A stretch of 64,000 nucleotides of DNA from an uncultured Alistipes sp. GTDB lineage: Bacteria > Bacteroidota > Bacteroidia > Bacteroidales > Rikenellaceae. The stretch covers positions 128,158 to 192,157 of the forward strand of contig UQKD01000003.1 in assembly GCA_900541585.1 (NCBI GenBank), in the 5' to 3' direction. The position numbers and the translations under genes were made by a program. Of the stretch, positions 46,208 through 55,912 are shown one piece after another. The first letter of the stretch is position 1, and the number at the start of each line of letters is the position of its first letter. The notes beneath the pieces were generated by a model. It saw nothing but the letters and a program-made list of their open reading frames with translations. It did no database searches and was not told the DNA's origin.

Positions 46208-46215
46208 CAAAGTTA
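46208..46215 (-). promoter_or_regulatory. -7 box of uvrB (leaderless)
   Basis: TAACTTTG on the minus strand, then CCCC and the ATG at 46203. No SOS box was recognised. Confidence 0.6.
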
Positions 46216-46289
46216 CATATTTTTATCGGATATAGAACGGAAATCACGGGCTGCGGCGTATGTCCTGCAACATTCTTGATATTTTTCCG

Positions 46290-46297
46290 TATCTTTG
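46290..46297 (+). promoter_or_regulatory. -7 box of dnaG (leaderless)
   Basis: TATCTTTG ends 6 nt before the ATG at 46304. Confidence 0.6.
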
Positions 46298-46303
46298 TAC
46301 GCT

Positions 46304-48274
46304 ATGATCGACCGGGAAACAGTAGACCGCATTTACGCCGCCGCCAATATCGTGGATATTGTCGGCGACTACGTCACGCTCAAACGCAAGGGCGTGAATT
46401 ATCAGGCGTGCTGTCCGTTCCACAACGAGAAAACCCCGTCGTTCGTCGTGTCGCCCTCGAAGGGCGTCTACAAGTGTTTCGGATGCGGCAAGGGCGGCAA
46501 CGCCGTGACCTTCCTGATGGAACACGAGAACATCACCTATCCCGAGGCCCTGAAGATGGTGGCCAAGCGCTACGGCATCGAGGTCAAGGAGAAGGAGATG
46601 ACCGAGGAGGAGGTGCGCCGCAACGACGATCGCGAGTCGATGTTCGCCCTGAACGGCTGGGCCGCGGAGTACTTCGCCAACTACCTCCACCGCGAGACCG
46701 AAGGGCAGAGCGTGGGACTCGCCTATTTCCGCCAGAAGCGCGGAATGACCGACGCCACGATCCGGAAATTCGGCCTCGGGTTCTGCCCGGCGAAGGGCGA
46801 CCGGATGTCGAAGGATGCGCTGGCGGCGGGTTACAAGCAGGAGTTTCTCGTCTCGACGGGACTTTCGCTGCAACGCGAGAGCGACGGGTCGCTCTACGAC
46901 CGCTTCCGCGACCGGGTGATCTTCCCCGTGCACAACATTTCGGGGCGCATCGTGGCGTTCGGAGGCCGCACGCTGCGCACGGACAAGCAGGTGGCCAAGT
47001 ACCAGAACTCCCCCGAAAGCGAGATATACAGCAAGAAACGCGAGCTTTACGGTCTCTATTTCGCCAAGAAGGCCATTCAGCAGCAGGACTTCGCCATCAT
47101 GGTCGAGGGCTATACCGACGTGATTTCAATGCACCAGGCGGGGGTGGAGAACGTCGTGTCGTCGTCCGGCACGTCGCTCACGACGGAGCAGATACGCCTG
47201 CTGAACCGCTTTACGAAGAATATCACGGTGATCTACGACGGCGACTCGGCGGGTATTCACGCTTCGCTGCGCGGTATCGACATGATCTTGAAGGAGGGCA
47301 TGAACGTGCGCGTGGTGCTGCTGCCCGAGCCGGAGGACCCCGATTCGTTCGCGCGCAGCCATACGGCATCCGAGTTGCAGGAGTATATCCGCGCCAACGA
47401 ACAGGATTTCCTGGAGTTCAAGGCCAAACTGCTGTTGCAGGACGCGCAGGGCGATCCGATCCGGAAAGCGGCGCTGATCGCTGACATGGTGCAGTCGGTG
47501 TCGCAGATTCCCGACCCGATCCAGCGCTCGGTCTACATCAAGGAGTGCGCGCGGATCATGGACATCGACGAGCAGATCCTCATTTCGGAGGTGGCGCGCA
47601 AGCGCATGACCACGTCGGGCGACCGCGAGACGGACGAGTTCCTGCGCCGGCAGACGACCCTCCGGCAGCGGGAGGTGAAACAGCCCGAGGTGGAGTTCGT
47701 CAAACAGGTCGAGGCGGGGAGCAGCTTCGAGACGCTGGAGCGCGAGATCGTGAAGTACCTGCTCAAGTACGGGCACTGCTCGTTCGACTTCAAGGAGGGG
47801 CGGACGATGGTGGCGTGCAATGTGGCGGAGGTGATTTTCTCGGAGCTGAGCGACGACAACATCGTCTTTCGCAATCCGGTCTACAACAAGATCATGGCCG
47901 CCTACCGCGAGCAGTGGGCGCAGCTGGGGACGGGGGTGGAGGTTCCGGCGCACGTCTTCCTGAACCACATCGACCCCGAGGTGTGCAACATGTCGGTGGA
48001 CATCCTCACCTCGGACGACAACTACGTGGCCAGCGAGCTGTGGCGGCGCAAGGAGATACACATCGACACCGACGCCGAGATGCTGGCCGTGGGAGTTCCG
48101 AAGGCCGTGACGCTCTACAAGTCGAAGGTGATCGAGACGCTGATCAAGGAGTTGCAGGGCCGGCTGGGCGATGAACTTCCGGACGATGAGGAGAAGGAAA
48201 TCATGCAGCGGCTGGCGGGCTATAACAAGGTGAAAGTAACCATTGCAAAGAAAATACAACGACTGATCCTATGA
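46304..48274 (+). CDS. dnaG: DNA primase
   Basis: A 656-residue primase starting at MIDRETVDRIYAAAN (46304). The CHC2 zinc domain is seen as CCPFHNEKTPSF...KCFGCGKGGNA. The Toprim domain includes FAIMVEGYTDVISMHQAG and YDGDSAGIHAS with its acidic metal ligands. The C-terminal half contains the DnaB-binding region (REIVKYLLKYGHCSFDF...). It synthesises RNA primers for replication. Leaderless start predicted. Confidence 0.97.
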   Translation: MIDRETVDRIYAAANIVDIVGDYVTLKRKGVNYQACCPFHNEKTPSFVVSPSKGVYKCFGCGKGGNAVTFLMEHENITYPEALKMVAKRYGIEVKEKEMTEEEVRRNDDRESMFALNGWAAEYFANYLHRETEGQSVGLAYFRQKRGMTDATIRKFGLGFCPAKGDRMSKDALAAGYKQEFLVSTGLSLQRESDGSLYDRFRDRVIFPVHNISGRIVAFGGRTLRTDKQVAKYQNSPESEIYSKKRELYGLYFAKKAIQQQDFAIMVEGYTDVISMHQAGVENVVSSSGTSLTTEQIRLLNRFTKNITVIYDGDSAGIHASLRGIDMILKEGMNVRVVLLPEPEDPDSFARSHTASELQEYIRANEQDFLEFKAKLLLQDAQGDPIRKAALIADMVQSVSQIPDPIQRSVYIKECARIMDIDEQILISEVARKRMTTSGDRETDEFLRRQTTLRQREVKQPEVEFVKQVEAGSSFETLEREIVKYLLKYGHCSFDFKEGRTMVACNVAEVIFSELSDDNIVFRNPVYNKIMAAYREQWAQLGTGVEVPAHVFLNHIDPEVCNMSVDILTSDDNYVASELWRRKEIHIDTDAEMLAVGVPKAVTLYKSKVIETLIKELQGRLGDELPDDEEKEIMQRLAGYNKVKVTIAKKIQRLIL

Positions 48275-48497
48275 CCCGTATTTGACGGGCCGCATTGAAG
48301 GGAGACTTCGGGATAAGGATTTTTAAAGAAAAAGGGGGCGGGTCTCGGGTCGTACACGCATCACTGCGCATACCGTGTGCAAACAGAAAATAAACAGAAA
48401 GATGTGTAAAACATATCAAAGATAAAAGAATTAGTTACCTTGACCGATTCCCACCCCCGCAATTAAAATCGCAATTTGTGTGCCGTTTTTGAGTATT
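48275..48497. other. Intergenic region before smpB
   Basis: A 223-nt gap between dnaG and smpB. It has no gene I can support and no clear TAnnTTTG; a box-like CCGTTTTTG lies 8 nt before the smpB ATG. Confidence 0.4.
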
Positions 48498-48962
48498 ATG
48501 AGTGAACAGAAAAAGATAAATATCCGGAACAAGCGCGCGACGTTCGACTATGAGATTCTGGAAGAATACGTTGCGGGCATCGTGCTCGTCGGAACGGAGA
48601 TCAAGTCGATCCGTGCCGGCAAGGCCTCGATGGTCGATACGTTCTGTTATTTCGACAAGGGCGAACTGTGGGTGCGCGGCATCAACATCGCCGAATACGC
48701 CTGGGGAACGTGCAACAACCACGTGCCGCGCCGCGACCGCAAGCTGCTGCTCACGGCCCGCGAACTGGACAAGCTCCGGCGCGCCTCGCAGGACAAGGGC
48801 CTCACGATCGTGGGCCTGCGGCTGTTCCTGAACGAGCGCGGCCTGGCAAAGGTCGTCGTGGGGCTGGCCCGCGGCCGCAAGTCGTACGACAAGCGCGAGT
48901 ATCTGAAGGAGAACGACGCCAAGCGCGAGATGGACAAGGCCCTAAAGACTTATAGGCGATGA
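48498..48962 (+). CDS. smpB: SsrA-binding protein SmpB
   Basis: A 154-residue protein starting at [51 protein letters not shown], and the C-terminal [15 protein letters not shown] tail (here [17 protein letters not shown]) define SmpB, which guides tmRNA to stalled ribosomes. The tmRNA gene was not seen. It overlaps the HAD phosphatase by 4 nt. Confidence 0.96.
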   Translation: MSEQKKINIRNKRATFDYEILEEYVAGIVLVGTEIKSIRAGKASMVDTFCYFDKGELWVRGINIAEYAWGTCNNHVPRRDRKLLLTARELDKLRRASQDKGLTIVGLRLFLNERGLAKVVVGLARGRKSYDKREYLKENDAKREMDKALKTYRR

Positions 48963-49744
48963 AAAAAGCCCTGTTTCTGGACGTCGACGGGACGTTGATC
49001 AGTTTCAAGACCCACGAAGTGCCCGTCTCGGCGCTCGCTGCGCTGCGTGAGGCCCACGCACGGGGTGTGCGGCTTTTTATCGCCACGGGGCGCGCGGCTG
49101 CCGACCTGGACGAGCTGGGCGAAATTCCTTACGACGGCGTGGCGGCGCTCAACGGCGCCGACTGCCTGATGCGCGACGGCCGCGTCGTGGCCCGGCATCC
49201 GATTCCGCGGTCCGATTTCGAGCGCGCCATGCAGCTTGCCGACCGTTACGGGTTCTCGCTGGCCTTCGAGCTGAACGAGGGGCTGTTCGTCAACCGTCTG
49301 TCGCCCGGCGCCGAGGAGTGGGCGCGGATGGTGGCGCATCCGATGCCGGTCGAAACGAATCTCTACGAGCTGTTCGACAATGCAGAGTGCTGCCAGATGT
49401 GCTTCTTCTTCGACCCCGAAACCCAGCGCCGGGTGATGGCCGAGCTGCCGTCGCTCGTGGCGACGCGCTGGTGTCCGGTTTTCGCCGACATCAACGTGAG
49501 GGGTGTCGACAAGGCGACAGGCATGGCCGAGTTCGCCGCGCATTTCGGCTTTGCGCACGACGAGACGATGGCTTTCGGCGACGGCGGCAACGACGTGGCA
49601 ATGCTGCGGGCCGCAGGCGTGGGCGTGGCGATGGGCAACGCGTGCGACGAGGCGCTCGCCGCCGCGGACTACATAACGGCTTCGGTCGACGACGACGGGA
49701 TTCGCCGTGCGCTGGAGCATTTCGGGGTGATTGATAAACGATAA
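48959..49744 (+). CDS. HAD superfamily (Cof-type) phosphatase
   Basis: A 261-residue protein with HAD motif [12 protein letters not shown], motif [13 protein letters not shown] and motif [24 protein letters not shown]. The large C2 cap between (about 80-190) matches Cof/YbjI-type sugar-phosphate phosphatases. Substrate unknown. Coupled to smpB by a 4-nt overlap and followed by tsaB after 5 nt. Confidence 0.92.
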   Translation: MKKALFLDVDGTLISFKTHEVPVSALAALREAHARGVRLFIATGRAAADLDELGEIPYDGVAALNGADCLMRDGRVVARHPIPRSDFERAMQLADRYGFSLAFELNEGLFVNRLSPGAEEWARMVAHPMPVETNLYELFDNAECCQMCFFFDPETQRRVMAELPSLVATRWCPVFADINVRGVDKATGMAEFAAHFGFAHDETMAFGDGGNDVAMLRAAGVGVAMGNACDEALAAADYITASVDDDGIRRALEHFGVIDKR

Positions 49745-49749
49745 GGAAT

Positions 49750-50457
49750 ATGTCTTTGATTCTATGTATTGAGACCGGAACGGATGTCTGTTCCGTGGGG
49801 ATCGCCAAGGACGGCGAACTGCTGTCGCTGCGCGAGAGCGACGAGGGGCGCGACCACGCCCGCAAGGTTGGCGTGTTCGTCGACGAACTGCTGCGCGAGA
49901 CGGACATTGCGCCCGACGATCTCGACGCCGTGGCTGTGGGTAAAGGTCCCGGATCGTATACGGGGCTGCGCATCGGTGTGTCGTTCGCCAAGGGACTTTG
50001 CTACGGCCTACGGAAACCGCTGGTGGCCGTCGGGTCGCTGGACGCGCTGGCCGAGGTGGCCCGCGAGGACTACGAGGCGGGGATTCTCGCGGTCGACGGT
50101 TGGGACGGAGCTTACCTCTGTCCGATGGTCGATGCCCGGCGCATGGAGGTCTACGCGCAGGTTTTCGATGCCGAAGGGCGTCCGCAGAGCGAGGTCTCGG
50201 CCGAGGTGGTCGATGCTGGAAGTTTCCCGGCGTTCCGCGGTCAGGGGCGTCCGTTCGTGATCTTCGGCAGCGGAGCGCGCAAGTGTGCTGACATCCTTCC
50301 CGACGCGGTATGCGTGGAGGTGACTCCGTCGGCCCGCGGGCTTGCCCGTCTCGCCCAGCAGGCCCTCGACGAAGGACGCACGGAGGACATCGCCTATTTC
50401 GAGCCGTTCTACCTGAAGGATTTCGTCGTTACGACATCCCGCAAGAAACTGTTTTGA
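49750..50457 (+). CDS. tsaB: tRNA threonylcarbamoyladenosine synthesis protein TsaB
   Basis: A 235-residue ASKHA-fold protein. ILCIETGTDVCSVGIAKDG at the start and AVGKGPGSYTGLRIGVSFAKGLCYG are typical of TsaB. With TsaD and TsaE it makes the t6A base of ANN-decoding tRNAs. It follows the HAD gene and precedes an unknown helical protein by 8 nt. Confidence 0.95.
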   Translation: MSLILCIETGTDVCSVGIAKDGELLSLRESDEGRDHARKVGVFVDELLRETDIAPDDLDAVAVGKGPGSYTGLRIGVSFAKGLCYGLRKPLVAVGSLDALAEVAREDYEAGILAVDGWDGAYLCPMVDARRMEVYAQVFDAEGRPQSEVSAEVVDAGSFPAFRGQGRPFVIFGSGARKCADILPDAVCVEVTPSARGLARLAQQALDEGRTEDIAYFEPFYLKDFVVTTSRKKLF

Positions 50458-50465
50458 GCGGTTGT

Positions 50466-51020
50466 ATGACCGAAGCGGACCTCGTGAAACTCCTGTCGGA
50501 ACGGTTCTATGGCAATTTCGCCGACGAGACGGCCCGGCGGGTGCGCGATGCCGGGGCCGTGGACCTGTTGTACGGGGTGGCGACCGCGCCGCATCCGGAG
50601 TTGCCGAAGCCCGTCCGGCAGAAGGTGCTGTTTCGCAGCGCCTATGTGCTCGAACGGATCTGGTTCGGCGTCCCCGAGGCGTTTATGCCCCATGCGGAGG
50701 AGTTTTGCCGGCAGGATTTCGCGGCGTGCGCCAATGCCAGCGCGCGGCGTCATTTCGGCAAGATCATGGCCGACCTGCTGGGACGTTATACACCCGAATC
50801 GGGCGACCTGGAGCGGATCGCCGAGGCGGCCGCCGAATGGGCCGTGTCGCCGGAGTCCAAAGTCGCCGTGAAGGTCTGGGCCGTGGAGGTTCTGAAGCGC
50901 TGCCGGGAGCGTGTCGGCTGGGTCGCCGAATCGTGGGACGACATCGTGGAGGCGATGGCTCTCGACGCGACGCCGGGCATCGAAAGCCGGATGCGCAAAA
51001 GCTGGAAGGCGAGGCCGTAA
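50466..51020 (+). CDS. Unknown all-helical protein downstream of tsaB
   Basis: A 184-residue protein starting at MTEADLVKLLSERFY (50466). It has no signal peptide or membrane segment and appears almost wholly alpha-helical, with repeated pairs (RQKVLFRSAYVLERIWF, RRHFGKIMADLLGRYT, AAAEWAVSPESKVAVKVWAVEVLKRC) that suggest HEAT-like repeats. I do not recognise the family. It lies 8 nt after tsaB and is closed by a terminator, so it is the last gene of the dnaG/smpB-tsaB region. Confidence 0.7.
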   Translation: MTEADLVKLLSERFYGNFADETARRVRDAGAVDLLYGVATAPHPELPKPVRQKVLFRSAYVLERIWFGVPEAFMPHAEEFCRQDFAACANASARRHFGKIMADLLGRYTPESGDLERIAEAAAEWAVSPESKVAVKVWAVEVLKRCRERVGWVAESWDDIVEAMALDATPGIESRMRKSWKARP

Positions 51021-51038
51021 CCGGACCGGAATGAAATG

Positions 51039-51066
51039 AAAACCCCGCTGGTATCAGCGGGGTTTT
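51039..51066. terminator. Bidirectional terminator
   Basis: A 12-bp perfect stem AAAACCCCGCTG/CAGCGGGGTTTT with loop GTAT, between the unknown protein gene and the convergent GH31 gene. Confidence 0.9.
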
Positions 51067-51083
51067 TCATTTCGGGCGGGCGG

Positions 51084-53699
51084 CTATTTCACGCCGCCGA
51101 TCTGCGCGCGGAGGCGTTTCTTGAAATTGTCGCCGATGATCGTCATTCGGTCCGAGGTCTCGAACAGCGCGGCCTTGTTCCTCTCGTAGGCTGCGAGGTA
51201 GTCGGCGATACGGCCCGGGTCTTCGAGGATGAAGTTGGGGCATTGCGACACGTTGAGGTATTCGACGGGCAGCATCAGGTAGGGTTCCGTCTTGCCCTGC
51301 TCGGTCTTGAATTCGACGGTCAGGCCGACGCAGCGATTGAAGACGCCGCTTTTGCCGTAGAGGTCGGACTGGTGTGCCGCGGCATGGTCGTCGAAGGTCA
51401 GCACGACCTCCAGCGGACGGTCGCAGGCGGCCTCGCCCGTGTAGACGACCGGGGCGAGCGTATAGGCGTCGTAGGTCCACTCGCCGGCCTTGGGGAAGCG
51501 GGCGTAGGGAATCTCGCGTCCGTCGACCGTCACCGAGCGGGGCGGGAAGGTGGCGGGGAAGCGCAGTTCATAACTGCGGCTGCCGGGAGCGCCCGCGTAG
51601 GAGCCTTCGCGGGGCGCGATGACGGCGCGCAGGGTGTTGCCCGCCTGCGTCTTGGTGACCTTCGTGGTGGCGTAGGCCGTGGCGTACTGCTGGCTGACGC
51701 CGTCGTCCTCGTAGTGGACAAGTTCGCCGTCGGCCCCGGGGATGAAGGTCAGCACCAGCGTGTCGCACGGCTGCTGGAGGTTTTTCACCGTCTGCGGGTT
51801 CATCGGAAGGATGGCTCCGGCCCGGGCGTACCAGGGGTTTTCCGAGAGGGTGTAGTGCAGTTCTTCGGTGCGGCCGCCCTCGTACATCGCTCCCGTGGCG
51901 CAGTCGTACCACCGCCCTTCGGGGAACCAGATGCGGCGTGCGGCGAGCCCCGTGACGCTGTCGACCGGCTCCACGACGGCCGTGGCGAGGATGTCGCCGC
52001 CGAACATGAACTGCTCGGGGACGTTGTAGGCCTCGTCCTGCTCGGGATGGTCGTAGTACATCGGGCGGCACATGCCGACGCCCGTGTCGTAGTTCTCGCG
52101 GGCCGCGGCATAGATATAGGGTGCGAGCGTGTAGCGCAGGCGGATGGCGTCGCGCATGACGAACAGGTGGTCGGGGAAGAACCAGAGGTAGCGCTCGATG
52201 CGCGGGTCCTTGGTCGAGTGGGTCTTGAAGATCGGGGTGAAGACGCCGTATTGCAGCCAGCGGGTGTAAAGCTCGGGGTCGGTCTCGCGGGTCTCCTTCT
52301 TGAACATGTGGCCCCCGATGTCGTGGCCCCAGTAGCCGTAGTTGACATTGGACGAGGTGGACGTGAAGTAGGGCAGGAAGGCCAGCGTCTCCCACTTGGC
52401 GTAGGTGTCGCCCGAGAAGGCCAGCGGATAGCGGTGCGACCCGAGACCGCCCCAGCGGTGGTAGATGAAGGGCCGCAGCGCGGGGTTTTGCTGCTCGGCG
52501 TGGTGGAAGAAGGTGTAGTTGAGCCAGAAGGTGTTCGAAAGTCCAGGGGTGAATTTCGACTCCATCCACTGCTGCCAGTCGAGCCACCAGAAATCGACGC
52601 CCTGGCGCTCCATCGGGTTCAGCACGGTCTTGAAATAGGCGTCGGCCCATTTCCGGTCGTCGATATGGAACGGCACGCCCTTGCCTTTCTCCTGCCAGCC
52701 GTACTCCGCGGTGAAGGCGTCGTAGACGGCTTCATAGGGCTGGATGCCCGAAGCGGGGTGGAGGTTGAGCGCCACTTTGAGGTCCTGGGTTTCGGTCCAC
52801 TTCAGGAAATTTGCGGGCGAGGGGAACAGCTCCTTCTGCCAGGTGTAGCCCGTCCAGCCGATGCGCTGTCCGTACTCGTCCTTGGCGGGATTTTTCTTGC
52901 GCAGGCCCCAGGTCTCGTGCCAGTCCATGTCGACGATCAGCACGTCGATCGGAATGTCGACCGACTTGAGTTTCTGCACCAGGTCGACGAACTCGTTGTC
53001 GGAATACTGCCAGTAGCGGCTCCACCAATAGCCGAAGGTGTACTTCGGGGGCAGCGGCGCACGGCCTGCGACGAGCTGGAAGTCGGCGAGCGCCTGCTTG
53101 TAGTCGTGTCCGTAGGCGAAGAGGTACAAATCCTGCCGGTCGCCCGCGGGGCGCGCTTCGACCCACTCCTTCCATTTCGAACCGTCGGGCGTCAGCACGT
53201 GGCGCGGGCTGTCGTCGACCACCGACCAGCCCGCGCGCGACAGGAGTCCCTGCTCCATCGGTTCGCGGCCCAGTTTCCGGCCGTCGCATCCGTCGAGCGT
53301 GCGGGTCGTGCCCATGAGGTTCTGCGGGTCCTCCGTGCCGGGGGTCCAGACGACCTTGCGGCCGTTGAGCCTGAAGACGGCTTTCAGGTTCGCGGCGGAG
53401 AACTTCTCGCCTTTGGTATAGGTCAGCGTCAGGGCCGGGGTGGTGATCGTCAGGCGGGATTTTGTGTCGCGGACCCTGAACTCGGGAACGGGGGTCCGGC
53501 GGTTGACGAACGTCAGCGTGGCGCGGTCCTCGAAGCGTCCGTCGGCGCTCCACTCCATGCGGATCAGCTGCGGGGTGAGCACCGTGAAGCGTGCGTTGCC
53601 CGCCTCGACCACGGCCCGGGGATCGGCTTGGGGATTCCCGGCTGCGGCCGCGCCCAGCGCCAGCCACAGGGCCGTAAAAAGAATTGTCGCTCTTTTCAT
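51084..53699 (-). CDS. Glycoside hydrolase family 31 enzyme
   Basis: An 871-residue exported protein (signal peptide cut near AAAAGNP). The GH31 barrel is clear: LIVDMDWHETWG, the nucleophile-strand FWWLDWQQWMESKF, the acid/base-strand AFSGDTYAKWETLAFLPYF, and NYGYWGHDIGGHM. It should cut alpha-linked glucose or xylose. An N-terminal Galactose-mutarotase-like domain and C-terminal beta domains flank it. It is alone: no SusCD, transporter or regulator is adjacent. Confidence 0.93.
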   Translation of the reverse strand: MKRATILFTALWLALGAAAAGNPQADPRAVVEAGNARFTVLTPQLIRMEWSADGRFEDRATLTFVNRRTPVPEFRVRDTKSRLTITTPALTLTYTKGEKFSAANLKAVFRLNGRKVVWTPGTEDPQNLMGTTRTLDGCDGRKLGREPMEQGLLSRAGWSVVDDSPRHVLTPDGSKWKEWVEARPAGDRQDLYLFAYGHDYKQALADFQLVAGRAPLPPKYTFGYWWSRYWQYSDNEFVDLVQKLKSVDIPIDVLIVDMDWHETWGLRKKNPAKDEYGQRIGWTGYTWQKELFPSPANFLKWTETQDLKVALNLHPASGIQPYEAVYDAFTAEYGWQEKGKGVPFHIDDRKWADAYFKTVLNPMERQGVDFWWLDWQQWMESKFTPGLSNTFWLNYTFFHHAEQQNPALRPFIYHRWGGLGSHRYPLAFSGDTYAKWETLAFLPYFTSTSSNVNYGYWGHDIGGHMFKKETRETDPELYTRWLQYGVFTPIFKTHSTKDPRIERYLWFFPDHLFVMRDAIRLRYTLAPYIYAAARENYDTGVGMCRPMYYDHPEQDEAYNVPEQFMFGGDILATAVVEPVDSVTGLAARRIWFPEGRWYDCATGAMYEGGRTEELHYTLSENPWYARAGAILPMNPQTVKNLQQPCDTLVLTFIPGADGELVHYEDDGVSQQYATAYATTKVTKTQAGNTLRAVIAPREGSYAGAPGSRSYELRFPATFPPRSVTVDGREIPYARFPKAGEWTYDAYTLAPVVYTGEAACDRPLEVVLTFDDHAAAHQSDLYGKSGVFNRCVGLTVEFKTEQGKTEPYLMLPVEYLNVSQCPNFILEDPGRIADYLAAYERNKAALFETSDRMTIIGDNFKKRLRAQIGGVK

Positions 53700-53781
53700 C
53701 TGTTTATGGGGTTAGTTTGCTGAATAGACACCTCCCGCAGGCAAAACGATGAGCCTGCGGCGCGATTTTTTTGCGGAGGGG

Positions 53782-55143
53782 CTACACGCCGCTGTCCGGC
53801 AGGGCGGCGGGGTCTTCGGACCGGTCGTCCGAATCCGCATCGTCGCCGGCGATTTCGAGCGTGCGCGCGGCATGCTGCCGCTTGGTTTGCAGGCGGGCAG
53901 TCTTGCGCAGGCGTTCGCCGACGCGGATGATGTTGTCGTTGCCCGTGCAGAGGCGTTTGTGGGCGTCTTCGTAGGCGTCGCGGGCTTTGTCCAGCGCCGT
54001 GCCGACCCCTTCGAGCGAGGCGGTGAAGGCCACCAGCTGTTCGTAGAGTTTCAGCCCGCAGGCGGCGATCTCCCGGGTGTTCTTGTCCTGGTCGTTGTAT
54101 TTCCAGAGGTCGGCGACGAGTTTCAGCAGGGCGAAAAGGTTCGTCGGCGACGAGATGATCACCTTTTTGTCGTAGGCGTCGGACCAGATGGCCGTGTCGT
54201 TCTGCAGCGCCGCGAGGAACGCCGGTTCGTTGGGGACGAACATGATGACGAAGTCGGGCGAGTTCAGTCGCCGCTGGTACTCCTTGCGCCCCAGTTCGGT
54301 GACGTGCTGCCGCACCGAGGCGACGTGCGCTGCGAGGTAACGCCGCCGCTCCTCCTCCGTGTCGGCCGAGGAGTAACCCACGAAGGCCGTGAGCGAGACC
54401 TTCGAGTCGATGACGATGTCCTTCTTCTCGGGCAGGTGCAGCACCACGTCGGGCCGCAGGTTGCGCCCCTCCTCGTCCTTGATGTTGTACTGCGTTTGGT
54501 AGTGGATGCCCTTCGAGAGGGCCGAACTGTCGAGGATCGTTTCGAGCAGCATCTCGCCCCAGTCGCCCTGCACCTTCGAATTGCCTTTCAGGGCGTCGGT
54601 CAGGTTCCGGGCCTCGGTGGAGATCGTCTGGTTGAGTTCCATCAGGCGCTTGAGTTCCGATTTCAGTTCGCCGCGCTGGGAGGTCTGCGTGGTGTAGATC
54701 TCCTCGACGCGCTTGCGGAAATCGACGATATTCTCCCTGAACGGCTTCAAAAGGATATCGATCGACTCCTTGTTCGTCTCCTTGAACCGCTGCGACTGCT
54801 CGCCCAGAATCTCCGTGGCGAGGTTCTTGAACTGCTGGCGGAAACGTTCTTCGAGCTGTTCGCGCTCGGCTTTCTCGGCGGCGCGTTCCTCGGCGTTCTT
54901 TTGTTTCAGACCGGCGATTTCCGTCTGGGACGAGGCGCGCAGGGCGGCCAGTTCGGTTTCGGTGCGCAGCCGGTTTTCGATCTGCACGCGGATGTCCGCT
55001 TCGGCTTGCAGGCGGGCCTGCTCGGCGGCGGTCTTTTCGGCACGCAGGTGGCCGGCTTCGCGGCGGGCGGCGGCGAGCATGGCCCCGAGCGCCGCCGAGA
55101 GGGCGCCGAGCACGATGATTGCAAGAATGAATGCGGTATTCAT
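53782..55143 (-). CDS. rmuC: DNA recombination protein RmuC
   Basis: A 453-residue protein starting at MNTAFILAIIVLGAL (55143). An N-terminal membrane anchor, a long coiled coil (about 25-170), and the RmuC core with KVQGDWGEMLLETILDSSALSKG, PDVVLHLPEKKDIVIDSKVSLTAF and EVIIS-like KVIISSPTNLFALL are present. It limits rearrangements, probably as a nuclease. Divergent from rpe; -7 box 5 nt from the ATG. Confidence 0.95.
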   Translation of the reverse strand: MNTAFILAIIVLGALSAALGAMLAAARREAGHLRAEKTAAEQARLQAEADIRVQIENRLRTETELAALRASSQTEIAGLKQKNAEERAAEKAEREQLEERFRQQFKNLATEILGEQSQRFKETNKESIDILLKPFRENIVDFRKRVEEIYTTQTSQRGELKSELKRLMELNQTISTEARNLTDALKGNSKVQGDWGEMLLETILDSSALSKGIHYQTQYNIKDEEGRNLRPDVVLHLPEKKDIVIDSKVSLTAFVGYSSADTEEERRRYLAAHVASVRQHVTELGRKEYQRRLNSPDFVIMFVPNEPAFLAALQNDTAIWSDAYDKKVIISSPTNLFALLKLVADLWKYNDQDKNTREIAACGLKLYEQLVAFTASLEGVGTALDKARDAYEDAHKRLCTGNDNIIRVGERLRKTARLQTKRQHAARTLEIAGDDADSDDRSEDPAALPDSGV

Positions 55144-55148
55144 GATGA

Positions 55149-55156
55149 CAAAGGTA
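55149..55156 (-). promoter_or_regulatory. -7 box of rmuC (leaderless)
   Basis: TACCTTTG on the minus strand, 5 nt before the ATG at 55143. Confidence 0.6.
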
Positions 55157-55178
55157 GAATTTTCCGTGGAATTTTTCG

Positions 55179-55186
55179 TATCTTTG
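55179..55186 (+). promoter_or_regulatory. -7 box of rpe
   Basis: TATCTTTG, 20 nt before the rpe ATG. It lies 22 bp from the divergent rmuC box. Confidence 0.55.
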
Positions 55187-55206
55187 ACCGACAAACTCTT
55201 TGATTC

Positions 55207-55857
55207 ATGCAACGTATAGTAGCCCCTTCGATGCTCTCGGCCGACTTCGGCCATCTGGAGCGCGATACCCGGATGGTCGACGCCAGTGCGGCCGAATGGG
55301 TGCATATCGACGTGATGGACGGCGTTTTCGTCCCCAACATTTCATTCGGGTTCCCCGTGCTGAAAGCCATCCGCAAGGCGACGGCGAAATTCCTCGACGT
55401 GCACCTGATGATCGTCAGCCCGGAAAAATACGTCGCGCGCTTCGCCGAGGCGGGCGCCGACCTGGTGACCTTCCACCTCGAAGCGACGGACGACCCCGCG
55501 GGGTGCGTCGCGCTGATCCGCCGGGCCGGGGCCAAAGCGGGTGTGTCGATCAAGCCGGCGACGCCGGTGGAGGCGTTGCGCGAGGTGCTGCCGCTGGTCG
55601 ATCTGGTGCTGGTGATGAGCGTCGAGCCGGGATTCGGCGGACAGTCGTTCATCCCGGGGTCGCTGGAGAAGATCCGGGAACTGCGCGCCATGGCCCGTGA
55701 AATGGGTCTCGAAACGATCATTGAGGTCGACGGCGGCCTTTCATCGCACAATGCCGGCGAGGTTTACGGGGCGGGCGCCGACGTGCTTGTGGCCGGCAAC
55801 GCCGTCTTCGGCGCCGCGGACCCCGCGGCCGAGGTCGTGAAGATGCTCAACGCCTGA
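55207..55857 (+). CDS. rpe: Ribulose-phosphate 3-epimerase
   Basis: A 216-residue TIM barrel. APSMLSADFGHLE, HIDVMDGVFVPNISFG, VMSVEPGFGGQSF and EVDGGLSSHNAGEVY contain the metal and catalytic aspartates. It interconverts ribulose- and xylulose-5-phosphate. Single-gene unit. Confidence 0.97.
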   Translation: MQRIVAPSMLSADFGHLERDTRMVDASAAEWVHIDVMDGVFVPNISFGFPVLKAIRKATAKFLDVHLMIVSPEKYVARFAEAGADLVTFHLEATDDPAGCVALIRRAGAKAGVSIKPATPVEALREVLPLVDLVLVMSVEPGFGGQSFIPGSLEKIRELRAMAREMGLETIIEVDGGLSSHNAGEVYGAGADVLVAGNAVFGAADPAAEVVKMLNA

Positions 55858-55912
55858 CCGGGCGGTTCGTCCGGAGCCGCCCGGAGGATTTCATTTCGGA
55901 AAAAATACTCCG

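Noticed and set aside
51084-53699. GH31 gene as part of a polysaccharide utilisation locus
   Set aside because: No SusC/SusD, regulator or other carbohydrate gene adjoins it; the Sus locus is about 35 kb away.
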